Source: Deltaproteobacteria bacterium (lineage in GTDB: Bacteria > Desulfobacterota > DSM-4660 > Desulfatiglandales > HGW-15). Taken from it: DNA of 6,618 nt. The stretch spans positions 1 to 6,618 of the forward strand of contig JAIPEI010000207.1 in assembly GCA_021737245.1 (NCBI GenBank), given 5' to 3'. A model generated the notes under the pieces. That model searched no databases. It was given only the letters and a program-made list of their open reading frames with translations, and was not told the DNA's origin. Position numbers and translations under genes: made by a program. Below, in pieces: positions 1-5,471 of the stretch (position 1 is its first letter; each line of letters opens with the position of its first letter).

Positions 1-366
1 CAAGAGCGGAAGCTTGGCCCGCCTCTGGAAGGCATCCTGGTAGAACCTCCCTTCCGGGACATCCTGGAAGGCCATCCAGTCTCCGGTGATCAGAGGCCCG
101 CTCGATTGCCAGGCCCCCTGGAGATAATGAAGGAGCAGCACCTGCTGTTGGATCGGAATGTCCTCATCCGAGTCCGTCCTGAAAAAGCGCAGATCAGGCC
201 AGGCCGCCTGAATCGGTTTTCCCAGAAAATCGAACTCGAGCGCGGTCCCGCTCCCTTTCTCCGCGATCCCGGCCCCGCAACGATCCGCCAGCAGAGCAGG
301 GTCCTTCACGGCCAGGTCGGATCTCGCGATCGCTGCGGCATTCCTGTAATCGTCTTCTCGCGCCAT
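1..366 (-). CDS. DUF3786 domain protein, N-terminal part (runs off the left edge)
   Basis: An open minus-strand frame starts with ATG at 366 and stays open for 122 codons to the window edge, so the C-terminus is missing. The start is supported by a GAGGA ribosome binding site about 7 nt upstream. There is no signal peptide or membrane segment, so a cytoplasmic protein is expected. Visible stretches are GKPIQAAWPDLRF (residues 49-61), a leucine-rich LLLHYLQGA helix (77-85) and a conserved-looking block GDWMAFQDVPEGRFYQDAF (95-113). This W..F.D.PEGRFY..AF pattern, followed by Arg and Pro-Leu, is what I associate with the DUF3786 family, which is common in Desulfobacterota and anaerobic bacteria. 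Its biochemical role is unknown to me. It is transcribed divergently from the Smr gene. The family call rests on pattern memory; a profile search with PF12654 would settle it. Confidence 0.72.
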   Translation of the reverse strand, partial: MAREDDYRNAAAIARSDLAVKDPALLADRCGAGIAEKGSGTALEFDFLGKPIQAAWPDLRFFRTDSDEDIPIQQQVLLLHYLQGAWQSSGPLITGDWMAFQDVPEGRFYQDAFQRRAKLPLL

Positions 367-396
367 GATCATTCCTCACTTTGCCACTTTGGTAAG

Positions 397-420
397 GTCT
401 CCGGGTTCACATGCGGAGAC
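397..420. repeat. 7-bp inverted repeat around the Smr -35 box
   Basis: GTCTCCG (397-403) and CGGAGAC (414-420) are perfect inverted copies with a 10-nt spacer that contains the -35 box of the plus-strand promoter (406-411). A further GGAGACC copy lies at 465-471, beyond the minus-strand -35. The position fits a repressor operator, or a hairpin at the 5' end of the minus-strand transcript. No regulator is identified, and a 7-bp dyad can arise by chance. Confidence 0.35.
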
Positions 421-434
421 GGGATTGTTATAAT
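406..434 (+). promoter_or_regulatory. Sigma70-type promoter for the Smr gene
   Basis: TTCACA (406-411, five of six matches to TTGACA) is separated by exactly 17 nt from a perfect TATAAT (429-434). A TG at 426-427, one base before the hexamer, makes it also an extended -10. Transcription would start near 441, leaving a leader of about 74 nt before the ATG at 515. This is a near-consensus promoter in otherwise GC-rich DNA. Confidence 0.72.
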
Positions 435-456
435 CAGAAACCGGGACCGAACGCAA
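427..456 (-). promoter_or_regulatory. Probable sigma70-type promoter for the DUF3786 gene
   Basis: On the minus strand a -10-like TATAAC (432-427) lies 18 nt from a weak -35-like TTGCGT (456-451, three of six matches). The predicted transcript start is near 420, giving a leader of about 54 nt. The -10 uses the same palindromic TTATAA core (428-433) as the opposing Smr promoter, so the two polymerases would compete. The -35 is poor, so this is less certain than the plus-strand promoter. Confidence 0.4.
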
Positions 457-514
457 GGGAAGGTGGAGACCCTGACGTGCAATCAGGCTCGCGAACGGCG
501 GACCGGGAGGGTTC

Positions 515-1195
515 ATGAAAAAACCCGGGAACAAGGATGTGTTCAACCCTGTGCTCAAGGATGCGGATCTGAAGCTCGGACCGTCCCCCAAGGAGCCTTT
601 GCCGCCCGTGGCCGGGGATGCGCCGGACCCGGCCCCGGAGAGGGACCCGGCCTCGGACGAGACGCGGGCGTTCCTCGAGGCAGTCGCCGATGTGAAACCG
701 CTTCCCGGCCGGCGGAAAAAGAACCCGAGACCCGCATCCGCTTCACCCGGACCCGCCCACCCGGCCCCGGACGAAACGCGCGAGGCCCTGGATCACCTCG
801 AGCGACTGGTGCGCGGATCCGTGGAGATGGACATCAGCTTCACGGACGAGTACATGGAAGGGGCGGTGAAAGGGGTTGAACGGAAGGTGATGAGACGGCT
901 GAAGCAGGGGCGCTTCCCGATTCAGGACCACCTGGACCTTCACGGGCTTACGAGCGGCGAAGCCCGGAACCGGGTCCGGGAGTTTCTCCTGGAATGCCGC
1001 AAGCTGGGACTGCGATGCGTTCTCATCATCCATGGCCGGGGCCTGAACTCCCCGTCCAGCCTTCCCGTGCTGAAAGAGCAGCTTCCCTCCTGGTTCAGCA
1101 GCGGCTCCGTGCGCAAGATCGTCCTGGCCTTTGCCACCGCCAGGCCGTACGACGGTGGAGCAGGCGCTGTTTACGTCCTGCTGCGAGGCCGCTGA
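515..1195 (+). CDS. Smr-domain protein (putative nuclease/DNA-binding)
   Basis: This 226-residue soluble protein has a C-terminal Smr (small MutS-related) domain at about residues 138-225. The hallmarks are DLHGLTSGEA (141-150), the HGRGLNS motif (173-179) and a C-terminal AFATARPYDGGAGAVYVLLR block (205-224). Smr domains are known as DNA- or RNA-nicking or binding modules, either in MutS2 or as stand-alone proteins of the E. coli SmrA/SmrB (YdaL/YfcN) kind. The first 90 or so residues are rich in Pro, Ala, Asp and Lys with no predicted fold, and residues 87-130 look helical and charged. The ATG at 515 follows a GGGAGG site with 4-nt spacing. The gene has its own near-consensus promoter upstream and faces the TPR/LysM gene, with only 24 nt between the two stop codons. 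The exact substrate (DNA mismatch, collided-ribosome mRNA or other) cannot be told from sequence. Confidence 0.93.
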   Translation: MKKPGNKDVFNPVLKDADLKLGPSPKEPLPPVAGDAPDPAPERDPASDETRAFLEAVADVKPLPGRRKKNPRPASASPGPAHPAPDETREALDHLERLVRGSVEMDISFTDEYMEGAVKGVERKVMRRLKQGRFPIQDHLDLHGLTSGEARNRVREFLLECRKLGLRCVLIIHGRGLNSPSSLPVLKEQLPSWFSSGSVRKIVLAFATARPYDGGAGAVYVLLRGR

Positions 1196-1219
1196 TTCAG
1201 AGGGTTCCAGCCGCGTCTC

Positions 1220-2422
1220 TCAGGGCTGCTTCCTCTGGGCCCTCTTCAAGTCCTCGAGGTTCGAAAGAATCGTTCCGGCTTTTTCTATGAGGTAACCCAC
1301 CCGCTTATAGTTCGGATCGAGGTCCTGGACCCGTTCCCACTCCCGAATGGCCTCCAGGAGCTTTTCCTGATTGTAGAACTGCATCCCCCTGCGGTAATGG
1401 GCCTCCTTGAAGAGCTCCTCGCACCTCTCGACATAACGGTGGCATATGGCGCAGTCCTTGCGGAGGCGGAGCGACGCCAGGAACCGTTCCCGCGCAGCCA
1501 GGTACTGCTTTTTTTCGAACAAATCCTCGGCCAGCCGGAAGTGGGCCTTGAACGCATAGTCCCGGGCGATTTCGTCCTCCGGCGCCGCAATGAGGACCTG
1601 TTCGAGCTCCTCGACGGCCTGCCGGTACTTCTTTCGATCGAACAGGGCGATTCCATTCGCCAGGCAGGCCGCGGTGCGAGCTTTTTCACGCGCCTCCTCG
1701 GCGGCCTCGTCCCCTTGAGCCCAGGCCGTGGCCTCCAGCCCGCCCCATTCCCACAATCCCGCCTCCGCAGGGATCTCCTCCTCGGTCTGTACCTCTACCC
1801 CGCCGATGTGAAACGGAACCCCCTCGATCTCCGGGATCCGCAGCGCCTGTCCCACCATCAGCCGGGTGGCGTCAGAGAGGCTGTTGTACCGTGCGATCTC
1901 CGGGAACTTGCGGTAGTCGCCGTAGTAGCGCTGTGCAAGAGCGGAAAGGCTTTCTCCGGGAGCGACCTGGTGAACGACGTATCGCGTGCTCCGGATCCTT
2001 TTCCGCGAGACGAGCATCCCGGCGGCCGTCGGGTGATCCGGCTTCAGCCGGAGCGCCGCGAGGAACCGGCGCCGGGCCTGGTCGTACTTTCCCTGCTTGT
2101 GAAACTCCAGGCCGATCCGGCAGCGCTCGTCGGCCCTCGCACTCAGGTCGGACTCCAGCCTGCCGGCCGCCTCCAGGGCCTCCCGGCTCTCCGGATCCAC
2201 GGTCAGGGCGATTCGGTACTGCCGCAGGGCGCGAACCGGAAGTCCACGGCTCTCCAGGTCGCGCGCCCGGGAGATGAAATCCCCGGCGATCCTTCCGGGA
2301 TCGACCTCGGACAGGCCGGACGGCTCCGGCGCCGCCTGCTTCCCGGCCGGCGTGACGCACCCCGACCCCGAAAGCCCCAGCAGCAGGGTCAAGGCCCCAA
2401 CAAGGATTCCTCTCCCTCTCAT
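1220..2422 (-). CDS. TPR/LysM lipoprotein, likely periplasmic scaffold
   Basis: This 400-residue protein has a lipoprotein-type signal: Arg at positions 2 and 4, a hydrophobic stretch (6-18) and GSGC ending at Cys22. The -3 position is Gly, so the lipobox is weaker than usual. TPR-like helical repeats occupy about 44-130, for example ALRQYRIALTVDPESREALE and ARRRFLAALRLKPDHPTA. A LysM domain follows at about 147-197 (YVVHQVAPGESLSALAQRYY, then LRIPEIEG). After a Glu/Trp-rich linker (about 200-235) come at least three more TPR-like units (about 250-390), with ALFDRKKYRQAVEELEQVL and YNQEKLLEAIREWERVQDLD. LysM is known to bind GlcNAc-containing glycans such as peptidoglycan; TPRs bind proteins. 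A CXXCH motif sits at residues 324-328. The start lies 7 nt after the deacetylase stop, with an AGGTGAT ribosome site overlapping that junction, so translational coupling is likely. No terminator is visible in the 24 nt beyond its stop. The catalytic role is unknown and possibly absent. Confidence 0.88.
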   Translation of the reverse strand: MRGRGILVGALTLLLGLSGSGCVTPAGKQAAPEPSGLSEVDPGRIAGDFISRARDLESRGLPVRALRQYRIALTVDPESREALEAAGRLESDLSARADERCRIGLEFHKQGKYDQARRRFLAALRLKPDHPTAAGMLVSRKRIRSTRYVVHQVAPGESLSALAQRYYGDYRKFPEIARYNSLSDATRLMVGQALRIPEIEGVPFHIGGVEVQTEEEIPAEAGLWEWGGLEATAWAQGDEAAEEAREKARTAACLANGIALFDRKKYRQAVEELEQVLIAAPEDEIARDYAFKAHFRLAEDLFEKKQYLAARERFLASLRLRKDCAICHRYVERCEELFKEAHYRRGMQFYNQEKLLEAIREWERVQDLDPNYKRVGYLIEKAGTILSNLEDLKRAQRKQP

Positions 2423-2429
2423 GGATCAC

Positions 2430-3482
2430 CTATTCGAGCGAAGCGGGTTCAAAATGCTTCAGCCGCTCCTGGAAGGCGGGGCCGTTGTCCGCCACGATCT
2501 GCTCGCGGCGCAAGTTCAAGGGGTCGGCGAAAAAGGGGTTGGCTCCCGGCCGAACGGTCACACCCAGGCGGTACCCCAGGCTTTGGCAGAGCTGGAGAAT
2601 CTCCGGGTCCGCATTTCCATAGGGAAAGGCGAGTGCGACGGTGTCCTGACCCAGCCGTTCATCAAGGACCTGTTTCGACTCCAGAAGCTCCTGTTTCACA
2701 CGCTCACGGTAAGCCTTGTCTTTCTCCCCCGCGCTTTTCTTCGAGAGGTCGCAGTGGGTGACGGTGTGGGAGCCCACCTCGAACCCGTTTGCCTTCATTT
2801 CTCCGAGCTGCTGCCATGTCATGGCTTTGGCGCCTGTGCCGATGAAATCGGTGTAAACGAACAGGGCCGCTGTAAACCCGTGCCTGCGGAGAATGGGATA
2901 GGCGATATCATACGCCGAACGGTAACCGTCGTCGATGGTGATCACAACCGACTTCTTCGGCAGCGCCCTGCGGTAGTTCAGGAAATCCAGGAGCTCTCCG
3001 AGCCCGATCGCATGGTACCCGTTGTCCGCCAGAAAGGCCATCTGCCGGGCAAACGCGGCTTCGGAAACGGACAGAGGCCCGTCCTTCTTCTTGCCGAAGC
3101 GGTGGTAACAGAGGATCGGAACCGTCTGGTAACCGTCACTCTCCAGCCCTCCCGGGTTTTCATCACGGAGAGGGATCACGACTGCGTCGTTTGCGGAAAA
3201 CGACGCCCCTCCATTGGCCTCCTCGATCATCCAGGCCCTCTCCGGCCCGCCCAAATACTGCTCGGCCAGCTCCGCGGCTGTGGTCGCCCCGCCCGGCACG
3301 CAGACCAGATAGCGGTCGGAACGAAAGGTTTCCCGCTCCATCGCAGGACGTGCTGGAGGAACGTCTTCCCCCTTCTTCGGGGCGAGCTGCGCACAGGAAA
3401 ACAGCGTGAGGAGCAGCGGGGCGAGGCAGGCCCCCACCGCCCTGCTCCAGTCACGATGGACTGTTCTCCGGATCTGTTTCAT
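2430..3482 (-). CDS. LysM-like/CE4 polysaccharide deacetylase lipoprotein
   Basis: Starting at ATG 3482 gives 350 residues. I prefer this to the ATG at 3575 because it is preceded by AAGGTGA at good spacing, opens directly into a lipoprotein signal (basic 1-17, hydrophobic 18-28, lipobox LFSC with Cys30) and avoids overlapping the cyclase gene; a GTG at 3491 is a possible alternative. Residues 58-105 resemble LysM in pattern (YLVCVPGGATTAAELAEQYL, later VVIPL). A NodB-type deacetylase domain (CE4) begins at about 120 with VPILCYHRFG. Motif 1 is TIDDGY, with Asp184 the expected catalytic base and Asp185 a metal ligand. Motif 2 is SHTVTH, with metal ligands His239 and His243. Motif 3 is AFPYG (285-289). 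The C-terminal part (GVTVRPGANPFF) looks PgaB/IcaB-like, and canonical motifs 4 and 5 are not obvious. It likely removes acetyl groups from GlcNAc in peptidoglycan or an exopolysaccharide, outside the cytoplasm. The substrate is not determined. Confidence 0.9.
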   Translation of the reverse strand: MKQIRRTVHRDWSRAVGACLAPLLLTLFSCAQLAPKKGEDVPPARPAMERETFRSDRYLVCVPGGATTAAELAEQYLGGPERAWMIEEANGGASFSANDAVVIPLRDENPGGLESDGYQTVPILCYHRFGKKKDGPLSVSEAAFARQMAFLADNGYHAIGLGELLDFLNYRRALPKKSVVITIDDGYRSAYDIAYPILRRHGFTAALFVYTDFIGTGAKAMTWQQLGEMKANGFEVGSHTVTHCDLSKKSAGEKDKAYRERVKQELLESKQVLDERLGQDTVALAFPYGNADPEILQLCQSLGYRLGVTVRPGANPFFADPLNLRREQIVADNGPAFQERLKHFEPASLE

Positions 3483-3561
3483 CTGTTTCACCTTCCCTGC
3501 CTTCGGCCGTATGCGGACGCCGTCACCTTCATTTCGATATGCGATGCAAGAAACGGGCCTG

Positions 3562-5172
3562 TCAGGCGACCACATTGTACACCGAGATCTGCATCCTCCG
3601 CCCTTTGACCGCCACGCTGCCGCGGGCCTCCACGCGGATATCGTCCTTGTGCTCCATCTGTTCGTAGGTCTGCTTGCTGATGAGGATCTCTCCGGGTTTG
3701 GCCATGGCCGTCAAGCGGGATGCCACATTGACGTGGTCTCCGATGACCGTGTACTCCATCCGCTTCTCCGAGCCGAGGTTCCCGGCCACCACATTCCCCG
3801 AGTTCACACCGACGCCCACCTGGATCCCGGCTTGGTCGAGACCGTGCTCGGCTCCAATGAGCTGCACGGACTTCTGGATCTCCAGCGCCGCCCTCACCGC
3901 GGAGTCCGCGTGACGCTGGTTGGTGATGGGGGCTCCGAAGATCGCCATGGCCTCGTCCCCGAGAAACTTGTTGATGCTCCCCCCGTGGCTGATGACCGTG
4001 TCGGTGACCCGGGTGAAGTAGTCATTGAGCATGTCCACGATCCAGGCGGGGTCCTTGTCCTCGGACAGCGTCGTGAAGCCCCGAATGTCGACGAACAGGA
4101 TCGAGGCGTTGACCCTTGCCCCCCGCATCCACTGCTGCTCCGGATGCGCCAGGATCATCTCGACGATCTCAGGGGCGACGTACTTCCCAAAGGAATCCTG
4201 GATGTGTTCCTTCAGGGCCAGGCCTTCGGCCATCCGGTTCATGGCCGCACCCAGCTCGCCCAGTTCATCCTTCCGGTTGAGCAGGACCCGGTGGCTGAAA
4301 TCCCCTTTTCCAACGGTGATGACGCTCTCCCTCAGCTTGTTGATGGGCCGCGAGAAGTACAGGCTGATCGCCAGGCTCAGGAGGATCCCCACCACGACCA
4401 TGACCCCCGCCAGGTAAAGGAAGAACACCCTGCCCTCCCGGATGTTCGTGAGGATCTGCGCCGTGGACAGGGCCAGGCGCACGCGGCCCACGTCCAGCCC
4501 CTGGTAGGTCAGGGGCGACTCAAAGAGCAGCACCTCCTCCCCGTGATGCTTGAACGTGCTCAGGATGATGCCGTCCGACTCCCGGACGAAGGTCATACCG
4601 GCGGGGGCGGTGTAAACCCTGTCCACCCGCTCGAGGTCACTGTGCGCCCGGATCACCTTCTTCACGTCCGTCACCATGGCGAAGACCACCTGCTCGTTCC
4701 GGGCCATGTCCTCCATGAGCTTGAAAAGCGTCAAATCCTCCTCACCCAGCAGCTTGTCCGGAGCGTTGGTGGTTAATATCCGGACCATGCTCTCTCCCAG
4801 GCCGATCAGTTGCTCGACATACTGCTTTTTCTCCTTTTCGAGCACCACAAAGCCGATCACGGCGATTTCCACAAGAATCAGGGTGGTGGCAAGGATGGCG
4901 ATCTTGATGAAGATGGGAATTCGAAACCCCGTCCGGCCCCGGCGATCGGCTCCTTCCCGGCGCTCCCCGCCGGACCGCCGGTCCACGCCCGTGCGTCTAT
5001 CAGGCCCCTTGTACGGTGCCCTCCGCCGCCTGCGGTCGAGCCCGGAACGCCGATCCAGGCCGCTGCGGCGGTCCAGGCCGGTCCGGCGCTCGTAAACGGT
5101 CTTCAGGCGATCCTGCGATTGAACCGTCTTCTCCTCCCCCGGAGGGTGGGCAGGATTCTCATCGCGATTCAT
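3562..5172 (-). CDS. Membrane class III adenylate cyclase with HAMP and Arg-repeat tail
   Basis: This 536-residue signalling enzyme should make cAMP from ATP. Its cytoplasmic N-terminus holds Arg-rich hexapeptide repeats (29-80). It is followed by membrane helix 1 (about 86-110), an extracytoplasmic sensor region of roughly 138 residues (about 111-248, perhaps Cache-like), helix 2 (about 249-273) and HAMP (about 272-325, SRPINKLRESV). The linker KYVAPEIVEMIL (330-341) is typical of HAMP-cyclases. The cyclase domain (about 355-536) has metal-binding Asp362 (FVDIRGFT) and Asp406 (KFLGDEAMAIFG), transition-state Asn482 and Arg486 (VNVASRL), and base-selecting Lys402 and Thr475. The Lys/Thr pair is the class IIIb adenylate cyclase pattern, rather than the Glu/Cys of guanylate cyclases. 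All key residues are present, so it should be active as a homodimer. The start follows a GAGG site about 9 nt upstream. It heads a likely operon with the two lipoproteins. Confidence 0.93.
   Translation of the reverse strand: MNRDENPAHPPGEEKTVQSQDRLKTVYERRTGLDRRSGLDRRSGLDRRRRRAPYKGPDRRTGVDRRSGGERREGADRRGRTGFRIPIFIKIAILATTLILVEIAVIGFVVLEKEKKQYVEQLIGLGESMVRILTTNAPDKLLGEEDLTLFKLMEDMARNEQVVFAMVTDVKKVIRAHSDLERVDRVYTAPAGMTFVRESDGIILSTFKHHGEEVLLFESPLTYQGLDVGRVRLALSTAQILTNIREGRVFFLYLAGVMVVVGILLSLAISLYFSRPINKLRESVITVGKGDFSHRVLLNRKDELGELGAAMNRMAEGLALKEHIQDSFGKYVAPEIVEMILAHPEQQWMRGARVNASILFVDIRGFTTLSEDKDPAWIVDMLNDYFTRVTDTVISHGGSINKFLGDEAMAIFGAPITNQRHADSAVRAALEIQKSVQLIGAEHGLDQAGIQVGVGVNSGNVVAGNLGSEKRMEYTVIGDHVNVASRLTAMAKPGEILISKQTYEQMEHKDDIRVEARGSVAVKGRRMQISVYNVVA
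4933..5088 (-). repeat. Arg-rich hexapeptide repeats in the cyclase N-terminus
   Basis: Residues 29-80 of the cyclase consist of hexapeptides of the form RR-(S/T/E)-G-x-(D/E): RRTGLD, RRSGLD, RRSGLD, then an interruption RRRRRAPYKGPD, then RRTGVD, RRSGGE, RREGAD and a final RRGR. The codons vary between units: Arg pairs are CGC CGG, CGC CGC, CGG CGT or AGA CGC, and Ser is AGC or TCC. The repeat is therefore kept at protein level rather than being a recent DNA duplication. The tail sits on the cytoplasmic side just before the first membrane helix. Its function is unknown; binding to acidic lipid head groups, nucleic acid or a partner protein would all fit the charge pattern. Confidence 0.85.
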
Positions 5173-5228
5173 CGAGCGGGTCCTCTTCTAACCGGTAACA
5201 ATGCTGGAAGCCGATTTCACGGACAGGT

Positions 5229-5268
5229 CGGGGCCGGACGGCCCGCACTCACCGGTGAGCAGGCCCCG
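5229..5268 (-). other. Potential hairpin structure in the cyclase mRNA leader
   Basis: In the predicted leader of about 130 nt, CGGGGCC and GGCCCCG (5262-5268 and 5229-5235) are perfect 7-bp inverted partners. They enclose a 12-bp palindrome CTCACCGGTGAG (5248-5259). A competing GGGCCG/CGGCCC pair (5231-5236 with 5239-5244) overlaps one arm. The GC-rich leader can therefore fold in at least two ways. I recognise no riboswitch class, and structure is expected in any GC-rich leader. Confidence 0.3.
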
Positions 5269-5309
5269 GATCGCCGGAACCACCGGGCGACCGGGCACGA
5301 AGGCAGCCA

Positions 5310-5338
5310 AGTGTAGTGGAAATTGTTGGCCCTGTCAA
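5310..5338 (-). promoter_or_regulatory. Sigma70-type promoter for the cyclase operon
   Basis: On the minus strand a perfect -35 TTGACA (5338-5333) is followed after exactly 17 nt by TACACT (5315-5310), which matches four of six -10 bases including the key first T, second A and last T. Transcription would begin near 5303, about 130 nt upstream of the cyclase ATG. It lies downstream of the ABC operon terminator, as expected for a new transcription unit, and directly beside the 13-bp tandem repeats. Confidence 0.7.
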
Positions 5339-5364
5339 ATCGCGCCAAAGGATCGCGCCAAAGG
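5339..5364. repeat. Two perfect 13-bp tandem repeats abutting the -35 box
   Basis: ATCGCGCCAAAGG occurs twice in a row with no mismatch (5339-5351 and 5352-5364). Read on the minus strand the unit is CCTTTGGCGCGAT, and its second copy touches TTGACA directly, so the repeats occupy about -36 to -61 of the cyclase promoter. This is where class II activators commonly bind. The 13-bp period is not an integral number of helical turns, so a slippage duplication without function is also possible. Confidence 0.8.
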
Positions 5365-5393
5365 ATAAGCACTCGATTTGGTTTGCATAAGCA
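5365..5393. repeat. Heptamer ATAAGCA repeated at 22-bp spacing
   Basis: ATAAGCA at 5365-5371 and again at 5387-5393 lie in the same orientation, 22 bp apart, close to two helical turns. They sit just upstream of the 13-bp tandem repeats and so fall about 62-90 bp upstream of the predicted transcript start. They could be paired protein-binding sites on one face of the helix. The evidence is positional only. Confidence 0.3.
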
Positions 5394-5442
5394 ACAGAGG
5401 CATTGGCTTGGCAACGCTTTAGCCTCTTGAAATGACAAAGGC

Positions 5443-5469
5443 AAAAAAGACCCCTTCCGGATGGAAAGG
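5443..5469 (-). terminator. Intrinsic terminator of the ABC permease operon
   Basis: Just 2 nt after the permease stop codon, the minus strand reads a 7-bp stem CCTTTCC / GGAAGGG (one G-U pair) with an ATCC loop, then GTC and six T. This is a compact but typical rho-independent terminator. Its upstream arm also takes part in an alternative pairing with the end of the permease gene (GGATGGA at 5482-5476 with TCCATCC at 5465-5459). Confidence 0.68.
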
Positions 5470-5471
5470 AA

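Noticed and set aside
471..487. CCTGA-N7-TCAGG dyad in the Smr leader
   Set aside because: Arms of only 5 bp are expected by chance and there is no T-run or other context.
1196..1219. A bidirectional terminator between the converging Smr and TPR/LysM genes
   Set aside because: The 24-nt gap has no stem of adequate length followed by a T-run on either strand.
1397..2761. Long plus-strand open frame (about 454 codons) opposite the TPR/LysM and deacetylase genes
   Set aside because: It is rich in Arg, Pro, Gly and Leu without domain motifs and lies antisense to two genes with clear signals and domains. It is a by-product of GC-rich codon use.
3488..3530. GAAGGTGA occurring twice (minus strand) between the cyclase and deacetylase genes
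   Set aside because: Only the copy next to ATG 3482 precedes a sensible start; the other has no start codon at useful spacing apart from the in-frame upstream extension already rejected.
2523..3575. Longer deacetylase start at ATG 3575
   Set aside because: It has no ribosome binding site, overlaps the cyclase gene by 14 nt and would bury the lipoprotein signal 31 residues inside the protein. ATG 3482 has a good ribosome site and begins directly with the signal peptide.
3406..4776. Long plus-strand open frame (about 456 codons) opposite the cyclase
   Set aside because: It has a His/Asp/Arg/Val-rich composition typical of the antisense of a GC-rich gene, and no recognisable motif. The minus-strand cyclase has every catalytic residue.
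5188..5298. Possible GTG-started leader peptide ending at TAG 16 nt before the cyclase ATG
   Set aside because: No ribosome binding site is seen before the GTG, and there is no run of regulatory codons. It is compatible with chance in a GC-rich leader.
5339..5364. Tandem repeats as the start of a CRISPR array
   Set aside because: There are only two 13-bp units with no spacer between them.
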